Shown piece by piece: positions 46,601 through 58,334 of a stretch of 64,000 bases of DNA (the first letter of the stretch is position 1; every line of letters begins with the position of its first letter). Below the pieces are notes generated by a model, which saw nothing but the letters and a program-made list of their open reading frames with translations, had not been told where the DNA came from and ran no database searches. The translations under genes were made by a program, and so were the position numbers. The DNA lies in contig VZRZ01002437.1 of NCBI GenBank assembly GCA_013398175.1, positions 100,331 through 164,330 on the forward strand. The letters run 5' to 3'. The stretch comes from Climacteris rufus. Its lineage: Eukaryota; Chordata; Aves; Passeriformes; Climacteridae.

Positions 46601-49600
46601 CTTCATTTTCATAAAACAGATTTTGGATTTCTGCATATTGTGAACAAAAGAAGCTGTAAGGGTTTTCTTGTTCTAATAGAGAATTGTTCACTGTTTGAAG
46701 TTGGGCCTTATTTCATTAAATGCATGAATGAACTATGAATATAATAGAAGATGAAGAAATTAATAAAGCTATGTGTACTCTTTAGGGTTATTAGAAAGAG
46801 GTGAGAAAGGGAAACACTTTTAGCAAGAGTTGCACAAGTTTCATTTATAGTGATCTTAGGAAATTGTCTTATTACTTTTCCTTTCTTTGGTCTAGCAACA
46901 AGAACTACATTGATATTGAACAAACACATTGACAAATACAATCTTACCTAGGAGCCATAAGATTTAAGCACCATTCCTCAGAAAGGTGGACTGATTGGTG
47001 ATAGTCTGAAAGAGAAAAACAAGCATGATCAAATACAAAAATGGTATAACCTATGACAAAAAATGTTTCTTTGTTTAGCCTAAAGAAGAAAGAGCTGAGG
47101 AGGAACAAGAGTGTCTTTAAGTAAGGAGATACGTAAAATTGAAGAAGAACTGAATTGAGTAGAGCTAGTAAACTGAACACAAAGAATTATCTTTAACTGA
47201 ACAAAGAACTGTTCAATAATGATTTACATAGCAAAGCCAGCAATAGTTTATTTCAAATATTCAAAATTAATTTTGGACAATTGTTCTCTGAAGTACTATC
47301 ACTATACTGAAGATATCTGTGCCATTTGATTATCTCTTCCATTATTCACTGGACCTGAAACCTGTGTAGCAAAAGTCACAGTTTCAGCTCTGTGGCTGCT
47401 AACTTTTTATTGTGTTCTTCTCATATCTTGACCATACAATGCATAAAAACATTGCAATTGCAATTTCCGTTATTGCTCTTCTACAGACTTTGAAAAACAC
47501 CTCAGGAAATAATTCACCTCAGAATATCTAGAAGCACATATAAAAATGAGTGTAGGTACCCTGAAGATAATGCCACATCACAGGATTCTGTAATTTAGAC
47601 AAGCCTTAATATTTGTTTAAGATGGAAGTGGAAATTTTGCACCTTACTTTGTTTCCTACGACATCATCTTCTGTGCCATAGTTTTGAGAACTATTATTTT
47701 TCACATGGTTTATCTAACACTAAGTCTTAGTCCAGTTTTTTTTTTTTTTAAATTATAATAAACAGTTTTTTGAAATTCTGTCAACTCTTCACCTCTGGGA
47801 TTTCCTTCCCTCAGCCCTTTCCTCTGCTCATCATTATTAACTTAAATAAGAGCATAATGTAGAATAATTTTACATAATCCTTTTGATCTCCTTTCTTTCA
47901 TAGCTCTGAAACTGGTTTTATAACCTATCTTCTACCATCTTCATTATCATAATCTATAATTCCATTCTTCAGGATAAAGAATACAACTGAATTCAGTATT
48001 CCAAATAAGTTATTCCTGTGGCATTCCAACATAACTCATTGAAAGTTTGAATTATCCACTAGTATTTGAATTTGATTTTGCTCCAAAGTTAAGACCAACT
48101 GGCATTTGGAGAATACAATGTCATACCAGCCAATATCACCTAGCTGTCAGATAGACACTTATTGACCCAGTACTCTTTACCTGGGAATTCATTGACATGC
48201 AAAGGTCAACATACAAGGGGCATGTTGAAAAATATTAGGTGATAAGTAACACAGGGGTTGATTCTGAATATATTGTAGTAATCCAGAAGTTTTATATTAA
48301 CTCCCTAGACACTAGATGGGACTTTACAATATAGACATTACAAATGACAAATTTTAAAATGTATCTTAATAATGGTCATTTGAATCACAAAGATAATGGT
48401 AGGAGAATTGACTGACACAAAGTGTACTCTCAGATGTCTTATTAGGCCTACTCTAGAAAATTTCATTTGTAAGAATTGAAGGAAGCAAAAAAGGAACATT
48501 GAAATTTGTGACCTTTCATCACAACTGGAATAAATCAACTCTAAAATAAAAGGGCATAACACTAGCACTCTGCATTCTCCATACTGAGGAACCTCATTTA
48601 TCTCTTAGAAGAGAAATGGATTCTTGGCAAACTGAGCTGGCTGACATGCTCTGATTTGTTTGAGCCAGCTATTTCAGGGTGATTCATTAAGATCTATTAA
48701 CACAAAATTTAAGATCCCTGACTTTTCACTTTTTATTTCAGAATTAGAAATTCTGCTGCAGTGAGGTCAATTAAACCCTGTATTATTATCAAGTTGATAA
48801 AGTTTAAAAGACTTTAATTTTCCTTTAGCTCATTTATGGATGGTGCAGCAGACTATACTTAGTCCCAGAACTGTACTGCAATCAAAATTATTAGATTGAG
48901 GAATCATTGCACACAAATGGCTAAGTAAAGAGGAAAGGGACACCTTTCCTCTGGCCCTGCATTTCAGTGGAAGTGTTCACAGTTATTACTCTCCAGAGAA
49001 GGTCCATGCTCTGTGTGTACTTCAGGAATGCTGTGAGCCTGGCTGTGGGACCAGCTCATACAAGGTGCCCATCTGCCACCAGCCCAAGTCATGGTGGAGC
49101 AGAGGTGCCTGCTGCTCTCCTCACCCCCTAGGGCCACATTTCCTGCACATATATGCATACCTATGAAACTTTACAACTCAAATTTAAGGCATCAAACTAG
49201 AGTAAACAAGTGATGAATTGTGTGCTTTTGGGATATATTACAGTGCTCAGTCTTCCTGATTTGCATCACGTCAGTTATTTCTTAATCTCCAGGCATTAAA
49301 GAAAAATACAAATGGATAAAAAATTACTCTCCCATCCTTCAATTTCACTCTACTTAATGGCCTAATGCTCTTCCAAGCAAAATAAGAAAAGATTTGATTG
49401 TATTTTCCACAGATCACTGGTCATGTAATTTTTTGTAACTTGTCTGTAAAGCATCAGTGGAGTGATATAAATAACATGGAGAGTAAAAATAAAAATCACT
49501 CAGTAGTTTATATAATCCTCTCCACATTGTTTTGTATCATGGAAAATCTTTTCTTGTCTCTTGGCATTTTTTCCTAAAAATTAGTAAAGTGAAGAAAGTG

Positions 49601-52488
49601 GGCTGTCACATTTCAGTCTCTCTAACAGACTTTCAATCACTTTCATTTAGTGAATGTCATTGGATCTCACAAATGACTCTAGATCATATTCTCTCTCAGG
49701 GTCACTTTATTGTTATTTATTTTATCACTAGAGTCCATATGCAGCAATTTGTAGACTATGAAAAGCAAGGCTGCTTGGCACTCCTCAAAACAAAATAATA
49801 TCATAATTAAACACAAAAAAAAAAGATATTCAATTCCACCATAAAAAGAATAAATAAAATCACTGTTTTGTTTCTTATTTATTTTTCTCATAATGTTTTT
49901 CTGTCTTGACATAGTTTTCTTAGCACACGTATAGATACAGACAATTAAAATGGTTGATGACTAAAAAAGTGTAGGAATAGAGGCATTTTGAGGAAGAAGT
50001 CTATAAGCTGACTTGAAAAGACTGGGCAATTGGTTGTGGGAACAGTATATAAAAGAGAAAGGAAAGATATCTCTAAATGGAAGGTAAAATTACTCAAAGG
50101 ATTACACAGCAATATGCTTGCAAGAGATAAAAATGGAAAACATTTTATTACTTAGTATATTTATATATCTATATGAACTTTGAACAAACAACAAAAAATA
50201 ATACAGTGCTGATGTCTCATCCATTTCAAGCTGGTGAAGGATTTAAGAACAATAATAGCAATATATTCATCAAATTTAGGAAGAAGAAATATAACAACAA
50301 CCCATACAGAATAAGGAGATGTATATAGTACTGAAAAAGAAAAAAAAACTTTCATAGAGAAAATATTTCCAGTCTCCAGGATGAAAAAATGCAAAAATCA
50401 TTTTATAAATAGAAGTATTCATGATGATGTGGCTGTACTCAAAATCCTGAGATATTAAAAAGATGTTCTCAACATCCCATTATTAATTTTCTGCCATCCT
50501 TGTAAATTAGTTCTAAGCTCTTTTTAAAAAGTTTATGTAATAGGTAACAGTGTGTGGAATAAACTTTACACAGCTGAAGCTGACTTTATTATCAATCAAT
50601 GTCACATTTGAGCCATAAATATTTGTACAATGTCACAGCTGTTAAATGATGTCACAGCAACACAATACCATTATGTAACACTAAAGAGCTGAGGGTCACT
50701 AAACAGTTTTGAGACTTCACATTTACGGCACAACTTTTTAGCCCCTTGGAGCTGTTTGATACTATTTTCTCGTCCTGGTCCATCCATAAATAACAGAGAA
50801 ATAAGTTTGATATCTTCACTTGAGTTAATCCCACTCACCAGTCTTGATTTAAGATCAGTGGAGAAAACTAGAAACTTTTGGACCGTTTTTCAACTCGTTT
50901 TAAAGTGAGCATCTAAGATAGGTCAGAAGTACCATACCTTGAAAGGTCTTATTTTTGTCTCTTGATTAGAAAAGGAGCCTGCAAAGGCTACATCCCATAT
51001 AGATGTCTCCACTGTAGATTTCTAAAGTTAAATGAGATTAATTCCATTAATACATTTTAAATCTTTATTTTTCTGTGTAAAATTCTGGTTACATATGTCC
51101 AAAAGTACAGGTGATGCACCAGTGCCCACTCTGCTTCATCCAATCTCCCCAGATTTTGCCAGAGCAGCACAAAATTCTCCAAATATATGTACACTGAATT
51201 ATCTTTAACATTTTGGGTCTCAGTCAAAACACTACTGTCTTCAAGGTAATATTTTCTGAAGATAATTAATTATTCATATCCTCAGACAGTGTTATGATAA
51301 GGAAGAACAGCTTATGTCACATAACTTCAGACATCTAAAAGTTACAGACATAAGACTGAGCCAGTCACCCTAAGTTCCCTTGATAGTAACTGGAAAGAAA
51401 TTGGAACCTCCAAAGAGCAATCCATCTGACCTATCCTAGATACCAATCTTAGGATGAGAAGAATCATTCCCTTGAGGTATCCATTTCTCTTCATTGACTG
51501 TAAAGAAAGAATAGGGAAAGTTAGAGAGAGATTTTTTTTTTAGATGCCAAAACTAGGGCAGATAAATCTTACTCTAGGAGGAAAAGAGTTAGGCTACTTT
51601 GTACAGAAAACCTGTAAAAATATATGAGCCAAGGGGCCAAATTAAGCTGTGTTCAAAATAGAGCAACAGCACAGAATTCTGTGAATTTTTAACTTGTACT
51701 AGGCTCAATATATATTCAGTATAATTGGCCACTCAAGAAAACTCAGGAAAACTGTAAACAAAAAGGACTTTCTGATCAAACACAGAAATAGAGTATGTGT
51801 TCCAAGGCAGCCACATATTTCATATTTAATGCTAAGAATATTTATAGGAGTTCAGACTTAAAAAAACTTGATAGGCTAAGTCCACCTGCACTTTTACAGT
51901 AACATATTAACCCTTTTGATATTGGTGTCATAGCTACAGGAAAGATTAAGGACAATGCTCTACCTCTATGTAGGAGACTTTCCAAAGAGTCCCAAACTTA
52001 AAGCCAAATGCAGAACTCGATTACAGTGAGTGCATATTTGGAAGCTAGTCAGGACTGGGTGGAGAGAAACAGAAGGTTTGGAAGAAACTGACTAGAATAT
52101 AAAGGGAATAACAATTCCTTTCTCAACTAGTTTACAAGAACTATCCTATATCACTTAAATATATATTTAAAACTTGTAATTGAAATTGTTCTAAAACATG
52201 GAAATTACTTGTAAGGTAGGGAAATTTATTTTGTTCTGTCTTAAATTTCTATAGTTCTAACTTGCTAAATTTGGCATGAAGTGGTCAAGTTATTTTTGTC
52301 CATACTAGTTTAAAATATGACTATCACACCTTCATACAAAGTGCAATGAAATATAAACATTCTAATTTTTTTCTGCAGTATCAAACAATAAACTTCTCAT
52401 ATAGTAATATTTAAATCTATAATAAAGAATAATGTACAGAGAAAATAGAAGGAAGATGTTTCACATTCTTCAGATAAATATTGCATAA
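43661..52488. other. Long AT-rich non-coding stretch
   Basis: About 8.8 kb without a recognised gene or transposon. A GC-richer island at about 48930-49150 (roughly half G+C) has only an unsupported 64-codon minus frame. Motif-dense stretches at 46370-46500 and 50560-50690 may be regulatory. A T run lies at 47738-47750. Confidence 0.5.
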
Positions 52489-52614
52489 GGTCAGGTTGGA
52501 CAGGGCTCTGATCAACCTGAGCTGTTTGAAGATTGCAATGAGCAGGGACATTGGACTAGATGACCTTTAAAGGTCCCTTTCAGCCCAAACAGTTCTGTGA
52601 TTCTGTGATTCTGT
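52489..52614 (+). mobile_element. CR1 LINE, short 3' tail (plus strand)
   Basis: About 126 bases of CR1 3' UTR: ggtcaggttggacagggctc, then ggactagatgacctttaaag, ending in TTCTGTGATTCTGTGATTCTG octamer-type repeats. A strongly 5'-truncated insertion. Confidence 0.93.
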
Positions 52615-55600
52615 AAGTTAACATTTTTATAAATGTGCATGATTTCCTGTAGAGCAAACATATAGAATATGTCCTGAAGCTGTTAGGAACATTAAAAAAA
52701 TTGTTTCATGTCAGATATTCAAATGGTTCTAGGTGCAGAGAGACTCTATTTTCTATACAGGCTATTGCACTACAGGTACACTTATTCTGGTCATTATATG
52801 ACTTATTTGCACTACACAAACAGCATATCTGGTATTTTACTGAAAAGAGGCAGGATTTGCTTTGTTCAGGTGTGGGGCGTGTCAGAAAAGAAGGGACACA
52901 TGCATGACAGAACATTAGGAAGTGGGAGAGCATTAGGGTAAAGCCAATGACATATCTTTGATGTGCAAAGTCACATCAACTGAAGTGCAAGGCTAGTATC
53001 ATGAATACCCTGATGTATAAAACTTCAGTGTAATTTAATTTTAACTATAATTTCAATATAATTTCATTTAAACTACTGACTATTTTTAGAACCTGTATAT
53101 AAATGCCATACCAACAACTTACACTGAAAAAGGAGGCTTTTTAGTCTGTTTTCATTTTACAAACACATTCCTCTGATGGAAAGTTAATACTCAAAGAAGG
53201 AATTAGAAATATCACAGAGTGAACTTTTAAAAAACTGTACTAGATAGGAAAAATTTTCTCCCCAGAAAAGAAATCTAAAATTCTTTTTTCAACTCTGGTG
53301 AACCTAACTATGCTTGCAATAAGTTACCCACAGTATATAGCCTGATGCATTGACAAAGGACAGAAGGAAAAGACTTTATCAAGACCTTGATCACATAGGC
53401 TAAGGGAGATACAGCATTATATTATGATTCTTTGTTTGGGAGCACCCCAGAGACACTGGAAGTGCATACAATATGAAAAAGATGATGCAAGATTCTATTT
53501 TGTTCCTCTTGAGTTATCAAAAGTTATATCAATGCTAACTAAATGAGACTAGGAGTAAAATTTTCTGTAGTGATAATCTTATTTCATAATGGTTCTTTTT
53601 AAGTGTCCACAGGGGACACTAGAAGGAGAACACCAGGTCAGATAAGCCACAAGGCGGTTACATTACATTTTAATTTTAATGGTGCAGTAAAGAAGACAGA
53701 ATTATGATCCAAAAGGCAGGAACTGAGTATAGAATTCCCTCAGTCCAGACTGGCACAGGAGCTGAACAGGTAATGGAGATGGAGAAACCTAAAGGGAAAG
53801 AAGGGTAAAGGGCATTTGGAAAACATATCAATGGTAGATAGCTTAGAATTTAACTTTCAACAGAGAGCAGAGAGAGGCAAGTCCCATCAGGAATACTTAC
53901 ATGCTTTTATATGTAAAATGTTCTATTTTACTTACACAAGATTTCATAAAAGGTTTCAACAACAACATAACATTTCTATTTCTCAGATAGTAGATTTTCC
54001 ATTTCTCAGATGGCTTTCGTGAATATTTCTTCTACTTCTTACCTACATATTGTGTTCAACAGAATGGTCCATGGTCTTTCATAGTGGATAAGCACACAAA
54101 GGTCATAGACTCAGGCTCCACACCTGGCTGAACTGTTCAGCAGAAATGCAGCTGGGCTGTGGAAATCAATTCAGCAGGTGTCCCCAAAGTAAGTAGTTGG
54201 AAACTACTTATTTCAGGACAGTTTCTTTAATTTCATCCTTCCTATACACCACTGAATCCAACAGGCCTCACAAACAACTTCCTATAACACAGAAGACTTG
54301 ATGATAAAATTAATTCAGTATTCTGGATTAACACCTTTCAAAGTCACAGGCTGTTAAGTAGGTGATCAGAACAATTTTCAGACATGTTCACTAATCATCA
54401 AAAGGTCCTTAGTACCTAAGAAATGACCTCAAGCACGATTTATTAATGCTTATCATTAACTTACTGCTACTGCATTCACTTTTTGGACAGAAAGTTGCTG
54501 CCAATCAGCCTTAAAATAAGCTCAAAAATCTTCCTACTTGTATTAATGTCAGTTAAACTGCTTACAATATTTGATGGCAGGTTTTGACTGTGAAATTAGA
54601 AAAACATTGGATGATGATATACTAGTAAGCACAAGACACAATTATAATGACAGTATTTGTTACCATAAATGTTAGGGTATACCATCAAACACAAAAATTC
54701 AGGGCGAGTTTAAGAAGGAAAGATTTAAAGCATATCTTTTTCTTAAGTACTGCACTTTCTTAAATGTAATACATGTTTCTTATGATCACTGTAGAGGAAG
54801 TTATTCTCTAAAGGAATTTGAATACGTAAGAGCTGATGGTTGAAGTCTTGCTGACGTTGGAGAAAATCTGAACATGGGGACTGGGTGCAAAAACAGTAAG
54901 GAGAATAGTGCAAGAAAGGAATGAATTGTGTATGAAGGTTAGAGCAGAAAATTGGGGGCAATTAGTCTGGAACGCTGCAGAGAGGCCATTGTTCCTGGCT
55001 AGGACATTTGCTGAGACTGCAAATCACATATTTATTTATTTCTGCTGAACTAGCCTTCTATGTAATAAAGTGCTGCAAGGGCACAGACCAAGAACAGCAA
55101 CATAACTCATTTGAAATTAAGTCACAGCAACCAGCTTATAGATAAATGGATAAAGAGCTACATATTCTCCTGGCATAAATTGGGTGTAACGTCATTGCAG
55201 TCAATGGAATTGTATCATTTTACATCAGCAGAGAATTTGTTCTACAACACAAGCAATAATTTCGGCAGTTATGTCCCATTTTCAGTAACACCAAAGCTAC
55301 AGAAAAATCCCATTTGCAGCTTCTTGTTGATTCATTTAGTTGTTCTGCCTAATGGCCAGAAGGGTCGTCCAAGAATTAAAAAAGAAAACCATTTTCCTGT
55401 TGGTGATATCTGAAGACAAAGGTATGGATTTAAATTCTGACACTTTTTACACCTGGAAGTTTCACTGAGTTCAACAGCATCATTTTATGACGTACAAATT
55501 TGGTATATTGTTTCCTATAGTTCTTTGTCATTTAAATGTCTGAATATTTGAGTAGCAATAAATAGAATATCTGCATAAATATAGATTCTTTGACATCTTC

Positions 55601-57697
55601 AGCACTGACATTTCCTCTATATATAGCTTGATCAGAAAAATAATGAGCTGGGACAATTTTTCCAGACTAAAGATTTAAAGAGTTTTATTCTTTAATGAAA
55701 TTCTCATTTTAAAAAATTTTAGGCAGTTGGAAATTATTTTGAGACTTACAGCAGCAATAATTCTTTATTTCACAAATTTCAGAATTTCACAGAGATTCCC
55801 AAACATTTAAAAATTAATTGAAATACTTGGATCTGCTGAGACATTGCAATACTTTCTTGCTCATCTTTTGTTATGTATTTGTTTCTTCCTTGTTATTGCT
55901 TTTTGTTGCTGTTCATCCTGGCATTTCTCAGGTGAAGAAAGAAACTAAATCTCTTTGAGAAGACAGATGGATCTAAGAAGCCTTAGATAAGCCTTACTTT
56001 TATTTTGGAATATTTCCATATTTTTTATTCATGTTTGGGACAGCTCAAGGAATCCAATAGGAAAACAGAAATGCCTTTTACTAAAAGTAAAAGCTTTGTT
56101 CCAAAAGGTATTAGTCATTTCCTAACTATTGCCACATATTTTTTCATGATCTTTTAACAAGCTACATGGACTTCTGAGAGTCTCGTACACTCTTTAAATT
56201 TCTTTAGTCTGCTTAAACACAGATAAAATAAGGAGAAAAAGAAGTTATTTTCAGTGCTGCCTGAGCCACAGAGAGCTACTTACAGTTGTGACAAGCACCT
56301 TTTCATCTTTTTAGAAAACAAGATGTCCATACCCTGATGTGTAATGTTAATAACAGCTTACACTGGAGGTTTATGGAATCTGGAAACTTAAAGAGAAAAA
56401 TATAGCCTTCAGTGCTGAAGAATTCATGACAAATTTAGACTCTATGCTAATTGATCTGCTCTAAACATATTTTAGTGTGGGAAGTGCTGTGACTGTGTTA
56501 TTGTCATATTAGGCTACATCTGCAAAAAGGACTTGCACAACAAGCACTGACACTGGTTTTACTATGTAGCTCAGAAGCCTTGCTGGACTGCCACCTACAT
56601 CTGTAGTGCACCTTTATTCCCTGTTCAATGATCTCCATAATAGACGTTCTGATCCTACTGTGCTGCTTTGTGCTTATACCCTGGTAAGGCTGTTAAATGT
56701 CTGGTCTCACCAGGGACTTCCATTATGGCCACCTCTCCTATGTGTTTGAACAGCATCACACAAAACACTTTTATCCATTACCTTAGTAGTCTCCTAGGAC
56801 AGAGACTCTGAGAACTGAATCCTCACCTCTAACCTTGGCCTCCTTTGAGATGAATACTCTATTGCTATATTGAGAGTGGCTGGGAGTTTTCTGTAGACTG
56901 TCTTATTGTTCAGTATTTATTCATCAGGTTTTGCATAGCAATGTGTAAAATTGGTGTCTCAGGCTCTTACATAAAAGAATTCTTGTGTCAGAGAAATAAG
57001 TATGTCTTCTTGAGTAAGGGTTTAATACCTTCCTCTATCCTCACTATTTTCAAAGAGCTTTACTATTTCATATTAATTTGTGACTGGCTTGCAAGTTTCT
57101 GGGACATCTCCCTTTCCCAGTGCATTGAAGAAAGAAGAAAATACAGCTTGTCTGCAGCACTCTCTGAAATTAGGTATTGCAATACTTAAATTCTTCTCTG
57201 GATCCTTATCAATCTCCCTGATAACGTGGGAAAAAAAAAAAACAAACTTGTATTGCATTTATATCCAGCACAGCATCTGAATTTAAACACATTACTAAAC
57301 TTTATTTATAGTTAGGCACATAGAGATGCAGATTCAAGGTATCCATTTCTGATGGTCTCACATCCACATGGAGAGGTAGGTAAAATGTCATAGCTGTGCA
57401 GAATATATTTCCTCTTTATCAGTGACTAATGCACAGCATTTGTAAATACTAAATCATTTTATTCAAATCCCTCTCAAGATAATAATGGTTTTCAATATAT
57501 TAGATTAAATTCACCCTCTTGAAATGCGACAAAACCAGAGGTGTTTCACCAGATATATATGTGATTTGCTAGGAACAACAAGTTTTATCTGTGTTTAATT
57601 CATATCAAAGGATCCAGTCTCCTTTATAAACAGAGGAATGAGTTCAGATACTGCCTTGAGGTGACTGTATCATTTCCCCACAATATTGTATTCCCAT
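52615..57697. other. AT-rich non-coding stretch
   Basis: No gene recognised. It contains one old repeat-like fragment (55171-55242). The plus and minus frames near 52.7 kb overlap each other and have no support. Confidence 0.5.
55171..55242 (+). repeat. Old amniote interspersed repeat fragment (tentative)
   Basis: gggtgtaacgtcattgcagt, caatggaattgtatc and tttacatcagcagagaattt resemble a diverged copy of the GTGTAACTCCATTGAAGTCA / CAATGGAGTTACACC motif that recurs in bird and reptile DNA. Family name uncertain. The 100-codon plus frame at 55111-55413 runs through it and is not called. Confidence 0.4.
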
Positions 57698-57704
57698 TGT
57701 CAGC

Positions 57705-57860
57705 TGTCATCGTCAGCGGAGCTTTCAGTGCGGGGTTATGATTCTACATGAGAGAAGTGGATCACCTCTCAGTGGACTGTTTAAAAACAAGGTGACTCCC
57801 CCGGGATTCCTGCTTCTTCCCAGCTGCGGTGGACAGGTCGGCTGTGGCGGAGAGAAGGAG

Positions 57861-57891
<31 letters not shown>

Positions 57892-58334
57892 CCCCCACCC
57901 TTTTTTTCACTTTTTTNTTTTTTTTTGCCTTTTCCTCTGTTTCCTTGGACCTGTACCATCTCCTGGGACTAAAGTGTCGATTTTTCCTGAGAGGACTGGT
58001 GCACATGGCCCCAGGCCTGGAGAGGCCTGGTGGTGGAGCCTGCACTGTGACCTCAGCCTTGAGAACTATCCAACAGAAGGGACTCTCGGACTTTCTACCG
58101 AGGTTTTTCCCTTTTCAGGGGTTTATCATCTGGCATTACTCATTTGTGGGGTTTTCTTGGTTTCTATTTTTTTTTTCTATCTTTGTTGTGTCTGCATGCA
58201 TATTGTGTGACTAAACAGGGTTTTTTTCACTTTCTTCTAAGAACTTTCTTTCCAAACCTAATAGGGGAAGGGCTGGTGAAGGCTGCCTTCTGTTTGGAAG
58301 GGGTTTTCTCCTAAATATGTCTCAAACTAGGACA
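57705..58334 (+). mobile_element. T-rich ERV LTR (ERVL-like, tentative ends)
   Basis: A GC-rich start (about 57705-57860), a T run of about 28 bases (57864-57891), a second T-rich run containing one N (57917), a GC-rich patch (about 57990-58090), and a terminal part ending caaactaggaca at 58334. The TGTC start and GACA end form short inverted termini like those of avian ERVL LTRs. No AATAAA or target duplication was found, and the start could be 57698 instead. The 158-aa plus frame (57738-58214) contains a poly-Phe run from the T tract and is not a gene. Confidence 0.6.
57864..57926 (+). repeat. Poly-T tracts with an unresolved base
   Basis: T28, then a C-rich interruption, then further T runs with a single N at 57917. 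Sequence length and identity here are unreliable. Confidence 0.9.

Noticed and set aside
46708..47180. Consecutive minus frames of 77 and 78 codons
   Set aside because: Hydrophobic AT-rich translations with no family or exon boundary signals.
57738..58214. 158-aa plus frame with poly-Phe
   Set aside because: It spans poly-T tracts and an N in an LTR-like block, so it is an artefact.
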